A DNA stretch of 64,000 nt, taken from the NCBI GenBank assembly GCA_024036415.1, contig JAMWET010001661.1:2330001-2394000 (forward strand), written 5' to 3'. This DNA comes from Prochilodus magdalenae. Its lineage: Eukaryota > Chordata > Actinopteri > Characiformes > Prochilodontidae. Position numbers and translations under genes: made by a program. The notes under the pieces were generated by a model, which was not told where the DNA came from, did not search any database, and saw only the letters and a program-made list of their open reading frames with translations. Positions 1 to 10,352 of this stretch are shown piece by piece (positions within the stretch are counted from its first letter, which is position 1; every line of letters starts with the position of its first letter).

Positions 1-958
1 ACTGGTGGTCATAATAATGTGTCGAGTAATCAAACTTTAATATTTAATCTACATTTTGCTTATTATAATATAATTATAATATAATATAATATATAATATA
101 TAGTTGTAAACATAGTGGTAAACATGGTGACCCCTGGTTACCATTACCACCACTGTATAGAAATCTGAACCACTTCACACCAAACCACTCCATATGACTG
201 ATTTAACCACTGAATGATGGGGGGATTTTTGAAAAACCTCCTTTAGAGTATGTCATGTAGCAGTCAGAAGCACATCCTTTGCCATACCTATCTCCTGCGC
301 AGAAAAAGGTGGACCTGTGCCCTAACAAATTACCCCAAAAGCATTTCTCTGGATCATCATCAAAAATGCAATTTCATGGGTCATAAAGTTAAGCGACATG
401 TGTGCACACACAGTATCTTGTAGGTCAGTGTTTAAGCCTGAGTCTTTGCAGCACTTTAGAACAACCAAAAAGAGAGAAAAGGCTGGGTCTGTAACTGATA
501 CTAGAGTGCAGCAGAGCGTGACTGCTGGAAGGTATTTGAAGTAAGGAAATAATAGAAACTTAATTGGACAGGATGCTTGAATTACTGTGTATTATAATAC
601 AACTGAACCGGTAATGCCAAGGGTCATCGAATCAGCATGTAAAAGTGTTTACAGAATTGAATTCACAGTTTTTCATACATGAGCAAAAGCCACAAAGAAA
701 GAAAAAAACACAGTTTCACTTTTTTTGGAGGAAAAGAGTGAAAACATAAGCAGAACCCAGCCGCCAAAATGCAAGAGATTATTCCGTCACACATTACTTG
801 AATGTTCCTCTATAGATACCTAGCATTATGGTTAGGGTAAGGTTTAGGTACAGTGTACCCCTCACATGATTTTGCTAATTTATGATTTGCATTTAAATGT
901 TTCGGATTATTCGACTAATTTTAATGAAAGATGAAGACAATGCAATTACACACAAGAT
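1..958. other. AT-rich DNA with no recognised gene
   Basis: There is a short TA/ATA-rich simple stretch near 60-110. The remainder is AT-rich with no long open frame and no repeat family that I recognise. Confidence 0.5.
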
Positions 959-959
959 G

Positions 960-1350
960 TGTCACCTTTCCGGGTTTCCCCTCTGCCTCTGATCCCTGGA
1001 ACTCCATCTCCTGTCAGTCATTACCTCTGCTTGTATATATACCTCTGCTTTTCCGGTACTTCCCTGCAAAGTTTTGCCACATTTTGTAGCTTACCAATCT
1101 TTCAATTCCTGTTGACCCTGTTCTGACTTTCTGACCCTCTTCTGATCTCTGGTTTTCCTCTGGTATGATTTTGCCCTCACTATTTGTCTGTTTGATATTT
1201 CGACTCTTCGCTGTCTCCTGTTTTGGACTTTGCCTGTACCTTGTGCTTTGATTGCCTGGATTCTGTTTGTTGAACCTCACTGCCAATCTGTCAAATAAAC
1301 CCAGCCTTGATTTTAGCTCAGCATGTGTCAATCAGACTTTGCCCAGTGCG
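960..1350 (+). mobile_element. LTR-like solo repeat
   Basis: The block starts with TGTCACC. It carries a TATATA box at about 1034, a pyrimidine-rich CTCTG/CCTG-rich body and an AATAAA signal at 1294, and it ends near GTGTCA. This order (TG start, TATA box, polyadenylation signal) is that of a retroelement long terminal repeat. The minus strand of the block at 2427-2921 has the same layout and many of the same words (for example TTTTAGYTCAG near the end), so the two are probably related. No internal gag or pol region is present. A convincing target-site duplication is not visible, so the ends are approximate. Confidence 0.45.
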
Positions 1351-1404
1351 AGAAAACGCTGCTTTTAAGCGATCGTTCATGATCATATACTTATTGAATA
1401 TGTC

Positions 1405-2052
1405 AACCCGTGTGAAAATCTAATTGTCTGCTAAACCTTCCACACTTGGCAGAAACAGCTGCAATCAAAAGTTAGAAATAGCTTGTGATGTATCTGCTAC
1501 TTTGCTGTGGAGGAATCTTGATCCTCTCTTCTTTGCAGAATTGTTTTATTTTGGCTACACTGGAGGGTTTTCCAGCATGTACTGCCTGTGTAAAGTGTTC
1601 TAGTCAGGGCAATGTCTCTGTAACCCTTTCCAGACTGATAGATATCAGTGACTTTGTTCCATATCTGTATTTAGATCTCTGTACATGTGTTACTTTTTCA
1701 GACCTTTTAGCTGCTACATGTTACCAGACAGGTCCTTTTTAAGGGATGTTTAGATTAAAAAGGTCTGGTACTAATTATCCCTGGCTGTTGTAGTGGAAGT
1801 GAACCCAATGGTCAATTAAATTTGGCTGATGTAGTAGCTGAAGGGGCAATTACTTTTTCACTTAGTGTTTTAGGAAGAGCTGAACAGCATTCTTCCTTCC
1901 ATTAACGAAGTGTTGATTTAAAAACAGTGTTTTTGTGTTTACTTGGGTTTTCTGTATAATAAAAAAGTAGTTAATGGCTTGAAACATTTAAGTGTGACAA
2001 GTAAGGGAAACCGGGAAAGGGCAAATACTTTTTTTCTTAACACCGTGATGCA
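1405..2052 (-). mobile_element. Internally deleted Tc1-like transposon relic
   Basis: The right end carries GGGCAAATACTTTTT (about 2018) and a second internal GGGGCAATTACTTTTTCAC (about 1843), the outer and inner repeat words of a common teleost Tc1 family. At 1440-1600 the minus strand reads as the C-terminal part of that family's transposase (region around CTTTGCAGAATTG). It then jumps directly to the N-terminal coding region around 1625-1745, so the catalytic core is deleted. The left terminal repeat is only partly recognisable. An 85-aa plus-strand frame at 1485-1742 is an antisense shadow. The family assignment is from recall of fish Tc1 repeats and was not searched. Confidence 0.7.
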
Positions 2053-2054
2053 GG

Positions 2055-2426
2055 TTTTATGTTAAAGTTAGATTTCATAGAATCCTTTAGACTGAAGTTC
2101 AAGTTCAGCGGCGTTTTATTGATGCTTTCTTGAACGTTACTTCTAAACATTTGCAGAGTATTCCTGGGAAATACTAAATAATTAATGGCAGTTAACAAAT
2201 AACTCATAGAAGATATTGTACATTGAATAATTCATAGTAAATATTGAACAATTTTTAGAAGATACAGCATAATTCATAGTAGACTGAGTAATTACTGAGT
2301 AACTGAAAAGTTGATGGTGAATAATTTGCTGTTGTTGCTGAACAATTTGTAATAGATGCTATATAAATTCTATGTTTTTATTACAAAATGTAATTACTTG
2401 CAGTTTCACAGTAATAGAGTATATAC
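2055..2426. other. AT-rich spacer with weak internal repeats
   Basis: Words such as GAATAATTCATAGTA recur irregularly at 2195-2345, suggesting an old degenerate tandem repeat of roughly 35 bp. Nothing else is recognised. Confidence 0.35.
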
Positions 2427-2921
2427 TGTCACACTGTGACGATGGACAAAACAGAGTGTGACGCGCACTGAACTAAAAGCAAGGCACAGTGTAGTAAAGA
2501 GGTTGTACTGAAACACAGCAACACCAAGAACAGGGAAATTCAATCAAGGGCTAAACTGAGTCAGAGTCAATAAACAGGCAAGGGTCAAACCAAGCAGACA
2601 ATTAGACCAGGCAGAGGTACCAAAGGGGATAAACAAGAAGAGTAAACCAGAGAATCAAAACAGAGTCAAAGCCAGAGTAACAAGATCAAACCGAGAGAGA
2701 ACGCTCAGTACGCGACAGAGTGGCAATACTTCGCAATGAGCCAGTGTGAGAGAGAAGTATTTACACAAGCAGGCTAATTTACATCAGGTGACCAATCAAT
2801 ATTCTGGAGACAGAGAGCCAGGCAATGGGGTGTGATTGGACAAGAAAGGACACATGACATCAGGAGCTGGGTTATGGGAAATGGAGTCCAGTAGATCAGA
2901 GGTGAAGGAGAAGGCATGACA
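2427..2921 (-). mobile_element. LTR-like dispersed repeat
   Basis: The block begins TGTCACACTG and ends GGCATGACA, giving short inverted ends (TGTCA...TGACA) typical of LTRs. The plus strand is purine-rich (AACAGG, CAAAGCCAGAG), so the element reads on the minus strand with the same pyrimidine-rich style as 960-1350. No coding region is attached. It could be a solo LTR or another dispersed fish repeat with similar ends. Confidence 0.45.
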
Positions 2922-3714
2922 CACACTAACAAAAGTGTTTGGGTTAAATGCTCTAACTCTAGAATACAGAATCTGCTAAATACATAAGTGCACTTAATAA
3001 TGAAATATAATTAAATTAAACTAAATTACAGTAAGTGTAGAGCTTCAAAGTTTTAACACTGGCCATCTTCAGTTGTGTAATTCATCTTTCATGTCTGCCA
3101 TGCCTTTTAAAAGGTACTAGACACCAACTGTAGTACTGCACTAGTGTGTGAGGAAGGAAGGAAGGAAGGGTGTTTTGGGAAGTGCAGTGTGAGGAGGCCA
3201 TTAAACCTTTTTTCATTCTGAAGGGGCCAGAGCTCCCCCAAAACCCTAAATATCCCCCCTGCCCCTCTCAAACTACCTCTGCAGCTCTGTTTACTGTAAT
3301 GAATGAACAGGCGGGCTGCTCATTAGGCTGCAAGTTCCTGGTGATGAGAATTTGATGTTGCTCACATTGCACCCCCCCACCTCCATCCCCAGCCCCAAAG
3401 CACAGTAGAAGCACCAGTGCTGGTGTGGGACGCCACAGAGGTGGAAGCAGGGAGGGGAATATTTGTAGCTAATTTGTTCAGTCTTGTTTTCCTTGTTTGC
3501 ATATGTAAGGAAGGAAAAAGAAAAAGCAATTAAAAGGCCTGTATCAGGGAAATCTTTGTGAAGTATGTGAATATTAGTTACGTTTTAAAATACACTGTTC
3601 ATGGAACACCCACTCCACATATAGACACTAAACCACAAAGCCTCTTTAATGTCATCATGCTGTAATGTCACAAATCATGAGCACATAATATGCCCATCTG
3701 TTCTTCATAAAGCA
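2922..3714. other. Spacer with short (GAAG)n tract
   Basis: A (GGAA)n run of about 24 bp lies at 3148-3170. The rest is unremarkable non-coding DNA. Short frames here have no recognisable domain. Confidence 0.4.
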
Positions 3715-3962
3715 AGTTTAGCCCCACCTTTTGACCCTACAGTAGTTTTGCACTGCCCTTTCAGCCTACAAACGTTTTGCCCGCCTTTATGGTCTTTTAC
3801 CTTTTAGCCCCAAGTTTTAAATCCACAGCATTTTTGCCCCACCCTGTAGCCTACAGCTGTTTAGCTCCACCCATTCAGCCTACAGAAGTTTTACCCTGCC
3901 CTTTCAGCTTCCAGGAGTTTAGTCCCACCCATTTTGCCTACAACAGTTCATTCCACTTATTA
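3715..3962. repeat. Diverged copy of the 29-bp minisatellite
   Basis: About eight degenerate units follow the pattern CAGnnGTTTAGCYCCACCC then ATTCAGCCTA, 29 bp per unit where intact (for example 3857-3915). The same unit is found clean at 32.1-32.5 kb and expanded at 57.9-60.3 kb. Confidence 0.75.
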
Positions 3963-3964
3963 CT

Positions 3965-5130
3965 TTTATTAGTTTTTTTTATATGGTCAACCACTGATTG
4001 TGCAAGTTCTCCTAAGTTCTCCACCTAGAAAGGTGAGAGAGGTCTGTATTTTTAACAATAGTTACCTTTCAACTATGAGAGACAACATGAGAAAATAAGT
4101 ATTTGGTCAATAACAAAAGTTCAACTCAATACTTTGTAACATAACCTTTGTTGACAATGACAGAGGTCAAACGTTTCCTGTAAGTCTTCACCAGGTGTGC
4201 ACACACTGTAGCTGGTATTCTGGACCATTCCTCCAGGTAGATCTCCTCTAGAGCAGTGATGTTTTGGGGCTGTTGCTGGACAACACAGACTTTCAACTCC
4301 CTCCACAAATTTTCTATGGGGTTGAGGTCTGGAGAATGGCTAGGCCACTCCAGGACCTTGAAATGCTTTTTACTAAGCCGCTCCTTTATTGCCCGAACGG
4401 TGTGTTTGGGATCATTGTCATGCTGGAAGACCCAGACACATTCCATCTTCAATGCTGTCACTGATGGAAGGAGGTTTTGGCTTAAAATCTCACGATACAT
4501 GGCCCTGTTCATTCCTCCTATAACACGGATCAGTCGTCCTGTCCCCTTTGCAGAAAAACAGCCCCAACGCATAATGTTTCCACCCCCAACACATAATGTT
4601 TTATAGTAAGTATGGTGTTCTAGGCATGCATTCTTCTTCCTCCAAACACCACGAGTTGAGTTTTTACCAAAAAGTCCTATTTTGGTTTCATCTGAACACA
4701 TGATATTCTCCAAATCCTCTTCGGCTTCATCCATATGCTCTCTGGCAAACTTCAGATGGGCCTGGACATGTACTGGCTTAAGCAGGGGGACACGCCTGGC
4801 ACTGCAGGATTTGAGTCCCTCTCGGCGTAGTGTGTTACTGATGGTAGCCTTTGTTACTTTGGTCCCAGCTCTCTGCAGGTCATTCATCAGGTCCCTCCGT
4901 GTAGTTCTGGGATTTTTGCTCACCGTTCTCATGATCATTTTGACCCTACGGGATGAGATCTTACGTGGGGCCCCAGATTGAGGGAGATTATTAATGGTCT
5001 TGTGTGTTTTCCATTTTCTTACAATTGCTCCCACAGTTGATTTATTCACACCAACCTGCTTGCCTATTGTAGATTCACTCTTCCCTGTCAGAATGCCCAT
5101 CTCCTCTGTCCTGACTGCACACATTAGTTC
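3965..5130 (-). mobile_element. Tc1-like transposon, right end missing
   Basis: The left side keeps the inverted-repeat interior of a common teleost Tc1 family: GATTGTGCAAGTTCTCC near 3996, then AAGTATTTGGTCAATAACAA near 4097. A 332-codon transposase frame follows on the minus strand. Beyond about 5090 the sequence no longer matches the family: the first 20 or so residues of the usual transposase and the whole right inverted repeat are replaced by unrelated DNA. With one end only, this copy could not be mobilised as a unit. Confidence 0.85.
4126..5124 (-). CDS. Tc1-like transposase, open frame but N-terminally replaced
   Basis: This is a 332-aa open frame encoding a DD34E transposase of the Tc1/mariner superfamily, the enzyme that cuts the element at its inverted repeats and inserts it at TA sites. 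A helix-turn-helix region lies near residues 10-60, with GAPRKISSR (about 51) resembling the GRPR-type linker. A second DNA-binding helix region follows ([16 protein letters not shown]). The catalytic triad is visible: first Asp in [12 protein letters not shown], second Asp in QHDNDPKHT, Glu in [14 protein letters not shown]. The first motif has Cys where the family normally has Trp (WSDET). The first 15 or so residues do not match the usual start, because the element is truncated at its right end. No promoter or right inverted repeat remains. The frame is open but probably non-functional in place; expression is untested. Confidence 0.85.
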   Translation of the reverse strand: MCAVRTEEMGILTGKSESTIGKQVGVNKSTVGAIVRKWKTHKTINNLPQSGAPRKISSRRVKMIMRTVSKNPRTTRRDLMNDLQRAGTKVTKATISNTLRREGLKSCSARRVPLLKPVHVQAHLKFAREHMDEAEEDLENIMCSDETKIGLFGKNSTRGVWRKKNACLEHHTYYKTLCVGGGNIMRWGCFSAKGTGRLIRVIGGMNRAMYREILSQNLLPSVTALKMECVWVFQHDNDPKHTVRAIKERLSKKHFKVLEWPSHSPDLNPIENLWRELKVCVVQQQPQNITALEEIYLEEWSRIPATVCAHLVKTYRKRLTSVIVNKGYVTKY

Positions 5131-5340
5131 CTACACTGCATCCTCATTTGTAAAGTGACAACAAAAATCTATTTACAGTAAACAATGTGCAGGGTGAGAG
5201 AGGAGAGCTGCTTGAGTGGAAGCTGTTGTGGAAGCAGATGGAGAACGTCATGTTCAGCCCTTTAAAATGTCACTTATTTGGGAATGGACGATGTAATCAG
5301 TTCATCTGGAAATACAGAGTGACACCATGCCTCAATGCCT
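5131..5340. other. Short spacer
   Basis: No recognisable feature. It separates the truncated Tc1 element from the tandem array that hosts the next one. Confidence 0.4.
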
Positions 5341-5396
5341 CTGTCACCCGCACCATCGCATACATAAACCATCCCATACATACAGTGCCTTATATA
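5340..5396. repeat. Left edge of degenerate CATACATAAACCATCA array
   Basis: Words such as CATACATAAACCATCCCATACATACA match the loose tandem repeat that resumes at 7017. The Tc1 element at 5397-7014 therefore sits inside this array. Confidence 0.6.
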
Positions 5397-7014
5397 CAGT
5401 TGAAACCAAAAGTTTACATACACTATATAAAAAGACACATATGCATTTTTTTCTCACTGTCTGACATGAAATCAGAATAAACCTTTCCCTTTTTAGGTCA
5501 GTTAGGATTACCACAATTATTTCTATTTGCTAAATGTTAGAATAATGAGAGAGGAATTTTTTTAAGGCAATTTTTATTACTGTCTTCAAGCTCAAAAGTT
5601 TTAATACATTTCATTAGTATTTGGTACTATTGCCCTTAAACTGTAAGACTTGGGTCAAACGTTTTGGATATCCTTCCACAAGCTTTTCACAATAGTTGGC
5701 AGGAATTTTGGCCCATTCCTCCTGACAGAACTGGTGTAACTGAGCCATGTTTGTAGGCCGCCTTGCTCGCACATGCCGTTTCAGCTTCGCCCATAAATTT
5801 TCAATAGGATTGAGATCAGGGCTTTGTGATGGCCACTCCAAAACATTAACTTTGTTATCCTTAAGCCACTTTGTAACCAGTTTGGCAGTATGCTTTGGGT
5901 CATTGTCCATTTGGAAGATCCATTTGCGCCCAAGCTTTAACTTCCTGGCTGATGTCTTGAGATGTTGCTTCAGTATTTCCACATAATGTTCTTTCCTCAT
6001 GATGCCATCTATTTTGTGAAGTGCACCAGTCCCTCCTGCAGCAAAACAACCCCCCACAACATGATGCTGCCACCCCCGTGTTTCACAGTTGGGATGGTGT
6101 TCTTAGGTTTGCAAGCTTCCCCCTTTTTCCTCCAAACGTAACGATGGTCATTATGGCCAAACAGTTCAATTTTGGTTTCGTCAGACCACAGGACATGTCT
6201 CCAAAAATTAAGGTCTTTTTTCCCTGTGTGCATTTGCAAACATTAATCTGGCTTTTTTATGTTTCGTTTGGAGTAATGGCTTCTTCCTGGCAGAGTGGCC
6301 TTTCAGCCCATGTCGATACAGAACTCGTTTCACTGTGGATAATGATACACTCTTACCAGCTTCAGCCATCATGTTCACAAGGTCTTTTGCTTTTGCTCTT
6401 GGTTGATATGCACACTTCGAACCAAAGCACGTTCATCTCTGGGACACAGAACCTTTTTGCTTCCTGAGCGGTATGATGGCTGGACATTACCATCTTTTTT
6501 GTACTTGCGTATAATTGTTTGTACAGATGAACGAGGCACCTTCAGGCATCTGAAAATTGCACCCAAGGATGAACCAGACTTGTGCAAGTCCACAATTCTC
6601 TTCCTGATATCTTGGCTGATTTCTTTCGACTTTCCCATGATGTTACTCAAAGAAGCAGCGTGTTTCAGGTGTGCCTTAAAATACATCCACAGGTGTGTCT
6701 TTAATTAACTCAGATGTTGCCAATAAACCTATAAGTAGCTTGCAAAGACATGACATCATCATATGGGCTGTCCCAAACTGTTTAAAGGCATAGTAATCTT
6801 AGTGTATTTAAACTTTTGAGCTTGAAGAAAGTAATACAAATTGCCTTAAAAAAATTCCTCTCTCATTATTCTAACATTTAGCAAATAGAAATAATTGTGG
6901 TAATCCTAACTGACCTAAAAAGGGAAAAGTTTATTCTGATTTCATGTCAGACAGTGAGAAAAAAATGCATATGTGTCTTTTTATATAGTGTATGTAAACT
7001 TTTGGTTTCAACTG
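5397..7014 (-). mobile_element. Complete-ended Tc1 transposon with IR/DR repeats
   Basis: The element is 1,618 bp. It starts CAGTTGAAACCAAAAGTTTA and ends with the exact complement, flanked by TA on both sides (5395-5396 and 7015-7016). The inverted repeats extend about 200 bp inward, and each contains a second internal copy of the binding word (CAAAAGTTT near 5592 and its complement near 6810). This is the IR/DR arrangement of Sleeping Beauty-like fish Tc1 elements. The ends look intact but the transposase is frameshifted, so movement would need enzyme from another copy. It is inserted in a tandem array. Confidence 0.92.
5614..6638 (-). pseudogene. Tc1-like transposase with frameshifts
   Basis: The frame starts at ATG 6636-6638 (MGKSKEISQDIRKRIVDLHK), a typical Tc1 N-terminus with the paired-like helix-turn-helix. 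Three pieces lie in different frames. The N-terminal part runs to about 6400 and shifts at a missing base near 6405. The middle runs to about 6225 and shifts at an extra base in an A run. The first catalytic Asp ([12 protein letters not shown], about 6190) lies in the next piece, which shifts at an extra C in the C run near 6050. The last piece carries the second Asp (FQMDNDPKHT) and the Glu ([14 protein letters not shown]), and ends at TAA near 5614. Length without shifts would be about 340 aa, as usual for the family. It is inactive as it stands. Confidence 0.88.
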
Positions 7015-7016
7015 TA

Positions 7017-7715
7017 CCATCACATACATACACCTTCTCAACATACACTGTATCATAGGTGCACATAGTACACATCATCACATACACAAACATCTCATAC
7101 AGCTCTGTACAAATTTAAGAGACCACCTCAAAATGATCACCTTCTCTAGTTTTACACTATGGGTTTGTGTTTGACCAAATGAGCAGTTCTTATTTTATTT
7201 GATACACCACTGGAAATATGTCTCCCAAATTCCAGATATGAATAATTTGTTTTAGATCTATTTATTTAGAAAATGACTAATGACGCCTCCAGAAGCCTGT
7301 TTTTTTAACCATGCTCACAAATGTACACCATAATATACTTATACCACCACATACATAAACACTTAATTATCAGTCATTATCATAAAAAAAAGCATAAGTC
7401 CATTATCATATACATACACCGTCACATATCCTAAACCGCATATGTTAACCGTCACATCCATAAACCATCAAATACATAAACTGTCATATACATACATCAT
7501 TACACATATAAATCTCATATGTCTTATTCAATTATGTACATCAGCCATCACATATGCCTATCATAATCTATCACATATGTACACCATCACATGCGTATAC
7601 CACCACATACATAAACAAATCATATACGTCTAGTTTCACATATCACATAAACCATCAAAAATGCACAGTTCACATACACAAACAATTACATTTGTACATA
7701 TACATACATCTACCT
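7017..7715. repeat. Degenerate tandem array (CACATACATAAACCAT type)
   Basis: Loose repeats of about 29-32 bp built from CACATACATAAACCATCAC and CATATGTACAC words continue from the left side of the Tc1 element. Spacing is irregular and units are diverged. A transposon end interrupts the array at about 7100-7285. Confidence 0.7.
7100..7285. mobile_element. Terminal fragment of a DNA transposon
   Basis: After TA (7098-7099) comes CAGCTCTGTACAAATTTAAG followed by AGACCACCTCAAAATGATCA. I recognise this as the terminal inverted repeat of a fish Tc1/mariner-like family. No opposite end or transposase is present. Confidence 0.5.
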
Positions 7716-8215
7716 AATGCAGAGACTGCACTCCCTCTTGGACCAGAATAACACCTCAGTGAGAATCACTTTCTTTGACTTCTCAAGTGATTTCAACAAT
7801 ATTCAGCCTCTCATACTGGGGGAGAAGATGGAGAAAATGCAGGTGGACAAGTCCATGATCACCTGGGTCTTAGACTACCTGTCTGAAAGACTCCAGTATG
7901 TGCGGCTAGGATCCTGCCAGTCTGATCGCCTGGTCAGTAGCACTGGAGCACCACCAGGAACTGTGCTCTCTCCTTTTCTCCTCACCCTGGACCATGGACT
8001 TCGAGTACAGGTCGGACCTCTGCCACATTCAGAAATTTTCTGACGACTCTGTGGTGATCGGGTGCATCAGGGATGGGCAGGATGGAGAATACAGAGACCT
8101 TGTGAACAGCTTTGTGGAGTGGATGGCAACGAACCATGTTCTCCTCAGAGTGGTGTTGGACTACAGGAGGAAGAGGTCCACGATCAGCCCCAATACCTTC
8201 ATGGGTCCGAATGTT
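7716..8215 (+). pseudogene. LINE reverse-transcriptase core, frameshifted
   Basis: The first frame (7717-8043) contains TFFDFSSDFNNIQPLIL, where the first Asp belongs to reverse-transcriptase motif A, and STGAPPGTVLSPFLLTL, the conserved GxPxGxxLSPxLF block. The frame then shifts near 8000. The second frame (7994-8218) carries IQKFSDDSVVIG, equivalent to the (F/Y)xDD active-site motif with Ser before the two Asp, and then the LDYRRKRS block. Family knowledge places this in the L2/CR1 group. The frameshift and internal stops make it inactive. Confidence 0.82.
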
Positions 8216-8274
8216 TAATTTTGAGGGGTCCTGTAACTGAAGACAAAGAAACCCAGAGGAGTAACTCTTGATTA

Positions 8275-8490
8275 AGTATGTGATTCTAAACCCCACCAAC
8301 TGTAGAGATGAAATCCAGATGTTTTCTACATGTTGAAATATACCCTATATAAGGGTGAAAACCACTCGAGTGCTTGTAAAATGCTGTCTGTAATAAAGTA
8401 TTATCATATGTAACCAAGACAGTATTTGACAGAGTCTTCTCTTCAACACCTACACACCATCTCATCTCTTCTTCAAGTTTACAACAACAA
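8275..8490 (+). mobile_element. Foreign segment inside the L2 element
   Basis: This segment separates the LDYRRKR part of the reverse transcriptase from its downstream YFLRRLSSLNV part, so it was inserted after the LINE. It contains CTATATAAGG near 8345 and AATAAA near 8393, in the order seen in a short solo LTR. Exact borders and target duplication are unclear. Confidence 0.35.
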
Positions 8491-8494
8491 CTAA

Positions 8495-8960
8495 CTGAAA
8501 GGCCAACACCGAGGCTGTGTACAAGAAGTGGTTAAGCGGACTCTACTTCTTGAGAAGGCTCAGCTCTTTGAATGTGTGTTGCAAGATGTTGGAGATCTTC
8601 TACTAGTCTGTTGTTGCGGGGGCTGTCTTCTTTCTTATCAGAGGAGCGGATACTTAAAAGCTCAACAGGCTAAACAGGAAGGCTGGCTCAGTTCTTGGCT
8701 ATCCACTGGATGGTTTTGAGGTGGTAGTCAAAAGGAGGTCACTTAACTAACTCACTGCTATCCTGGACAATACATCACACCCACTTCATGACCTTCTGGT
8801 CAGACAGCGGAGTGTTTTCAGCAATAGATTCATACAGCTCCACTGTAGCAAAGAAAGGTACAGAAGATTGTTTGTACCAACAACGATCACACTGTACAAC
8901 TCTTCTTCGCTGTGCCAGGACATTATTGGACACTAACTGAACACCAACTGGACATTACAC
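8495..8960 (+). pseudogene. C-terminal part of the L2 reverse transcriptase
   Basis: One frame reads TEAVYKKWLSGLYFLRRLSS, then ILDNTSHPLHDLLV and RYRRLFVPTTITLYNSS, with in-frame stops between. These are the C-terminal blocks of fish L2 polyproteins. An overlapping 63-aa frame at 8528-8719 is in the wrong phase and is not a gene. Confidence 0.78.
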
Positions 8961-9372
8961 ATTACACTTTTCCATACTGCCACTTCGTCTATGCCCTATA
9001 AGACTGCACATTCATTTATAATACCTTCTGTACTGTTGTTTACAGTGTACAGCTACCCGTTACTGTCATCTGGCTTTCTGATTGGACGGTTTTAGATGGT
9101 TTGTGAATGTGGAAATACACAGCTGCACTGCGTAATATTTATGCTTTATGCTTTCATTATTGTACATAAACTACTGCTTTTAAGGCAGTATACTTTCACT
9201 TTATTTTCATTGCATACCGTTAGACTTTAACAGTTTTACTCCCATCCCACTCATAGTGGAGCTTATTATTATTAAAGTACTTCTCTTTATTTATGCACAT
9301 TTTCTATTATTGTTCTTTGCTGTACTTTGGCTGCTGCAATATGTGACTTTCCCTCTGGGATTAATAAAGTGA

Positions 9373-9662
9373 TATATATATACACACACCGTTACATACA
9401 TATAAACCATCATATATATACACATTACATGCATAACCCATCACATACCTGAACCATGACATATGTACACTGTCCCATACATAATTACACACATAATCAC
9501 AAACATAAACATCACATATGTACGCTGTCACTTAGATACACCATTACATATGTAAACTAACATATACATTCATTATATACAATATATAGATATACATATA
9601 TACATATATACAAGTCATTATATACATAAACCATCACATACAAAAATTATTAAATAAATAAA
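9373..9662. repeat. Degenerate flank of the 32-bp array
   Basis: CATACATATAAACCATCA-like units mixed with TATATACATATA simple sequence lead into the clean array. Confidence 0.6.
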
Positions 9663-10100
9663 CCATCACATATGTACACTGTCACATACTCTAACTATCA
9701 TATACGTACACTGTCATATACTCCAACTATCACATATGTACACTGTCATGTACCTAAACCATCACATATGTACACTGTCACATACTCCAACTATCACATA
9801 TGTACACTGTCATGTACCTAAACCATCACATATGTACACTGTCACATACTCCAACTATCACATATGTACACTGTCATGTACCTAAACCATCACATATGTA
9901 CACTGTCATGTACCTAAACCATCACATATGTACACTGTCACATACTCCAACTATCACATAAGTACACTGTCATGTACCTAAACCATCACATATGTACACT
10001 GTCACATACTCCAACTATCACATATGTACACTGTCATGTACCTTAACTATCACATATGTACACCTTCACATACTCCAGCTATCACATATGTACAGTGTCA
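9663..10100. repeat. 32-bp tandem array, about 14 units, A/B alternating
   Basis: Each unit is YTATCACATATGTACACTGT or CCATCACATATGTACACTGT followed by a 12-bp variable end. Type A ends CACATACTCCAA and type B ends CATGTACCTAAA. Units mostly alternate A-B, giving a 64-bp dimer, with one B-B pair near 9890. Nearly every unit keeps the 8-bp palindrome ACATATGT at a fixed place. Confidence 0.9.
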
Positions 10101-10109
10101 CCTCCATAT

Positions 10110-10352
10110 CTACCGCAAAATCTACAGGAACAGTGTAGGCATTTTCAAAAGCTACATTAGACTGACACTTTAAGAATCTTTTAGGATGTGTCTGACACTA
10201 CTTCTGTATGTGAAGCTCAATAAATATTGTCCATATCAGTTTAAATTTATCATCATGTTTTGTAACATGATGACATAACCTTTAACTTTCTTTGTAACAG
10301 CATTGCAATCCCACACTTCTCTCTGGGTGCTACTAATATTTGGATGATCAGC
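10110..10352 (+). mobile_element. 3' end of a Tc1-like element (CCCAGA...GGGTGC-ended family)
   Basis: AAAATCTACAGGAACAGTGT, GAAGCTCAATAAATATT and GCAATCCCACACTTCTCTCT then GGGTGC match, in order, the 3' part of the related relic at 28190-28760. Only the C-terminal coding remnant and the terminal repeat are left. Confidence 0.65.

Larger units (their letters stand above)
7716..9372 (+). mobile_element. 5'-truncated L2-type LINE
   Basis: The fragment begins in the middle of the reverse-transcriptase domain and ends at GGGATTAATAAAG followed by a short TA-rich tail, the usual 3' end of fish L2 elements. The 5' truncation is typical of LINE insertion by target-primed reverse transcription. It lies inside the CATACATAAACC tandem array. 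A foreign segment of about 210 bp splits it near 8275-8490. Confidence 0.85.

Noticed and set aside
829..847. Telomere-like GGTTAGGG word
   Set aside because: Only one imperfect unit is present, with no tandem TTAGGG run.
1485..1742. 85-aa cysteine-containing frame resembling a small secreted protein
   Set aside because: It is antisense to a Tc1 transposase remnant.
6021..6708. 148-aa and 101-aa plus-strand frames
   Set aside because: They are antisense shadows of the transposase at 5614-6638.
9663..10100. Regularly spaced repeats resembling a CRISPR array
   Set aside because: The whole 32-bp unit repeats with no unique spacers, and the genome is a vertebrate.
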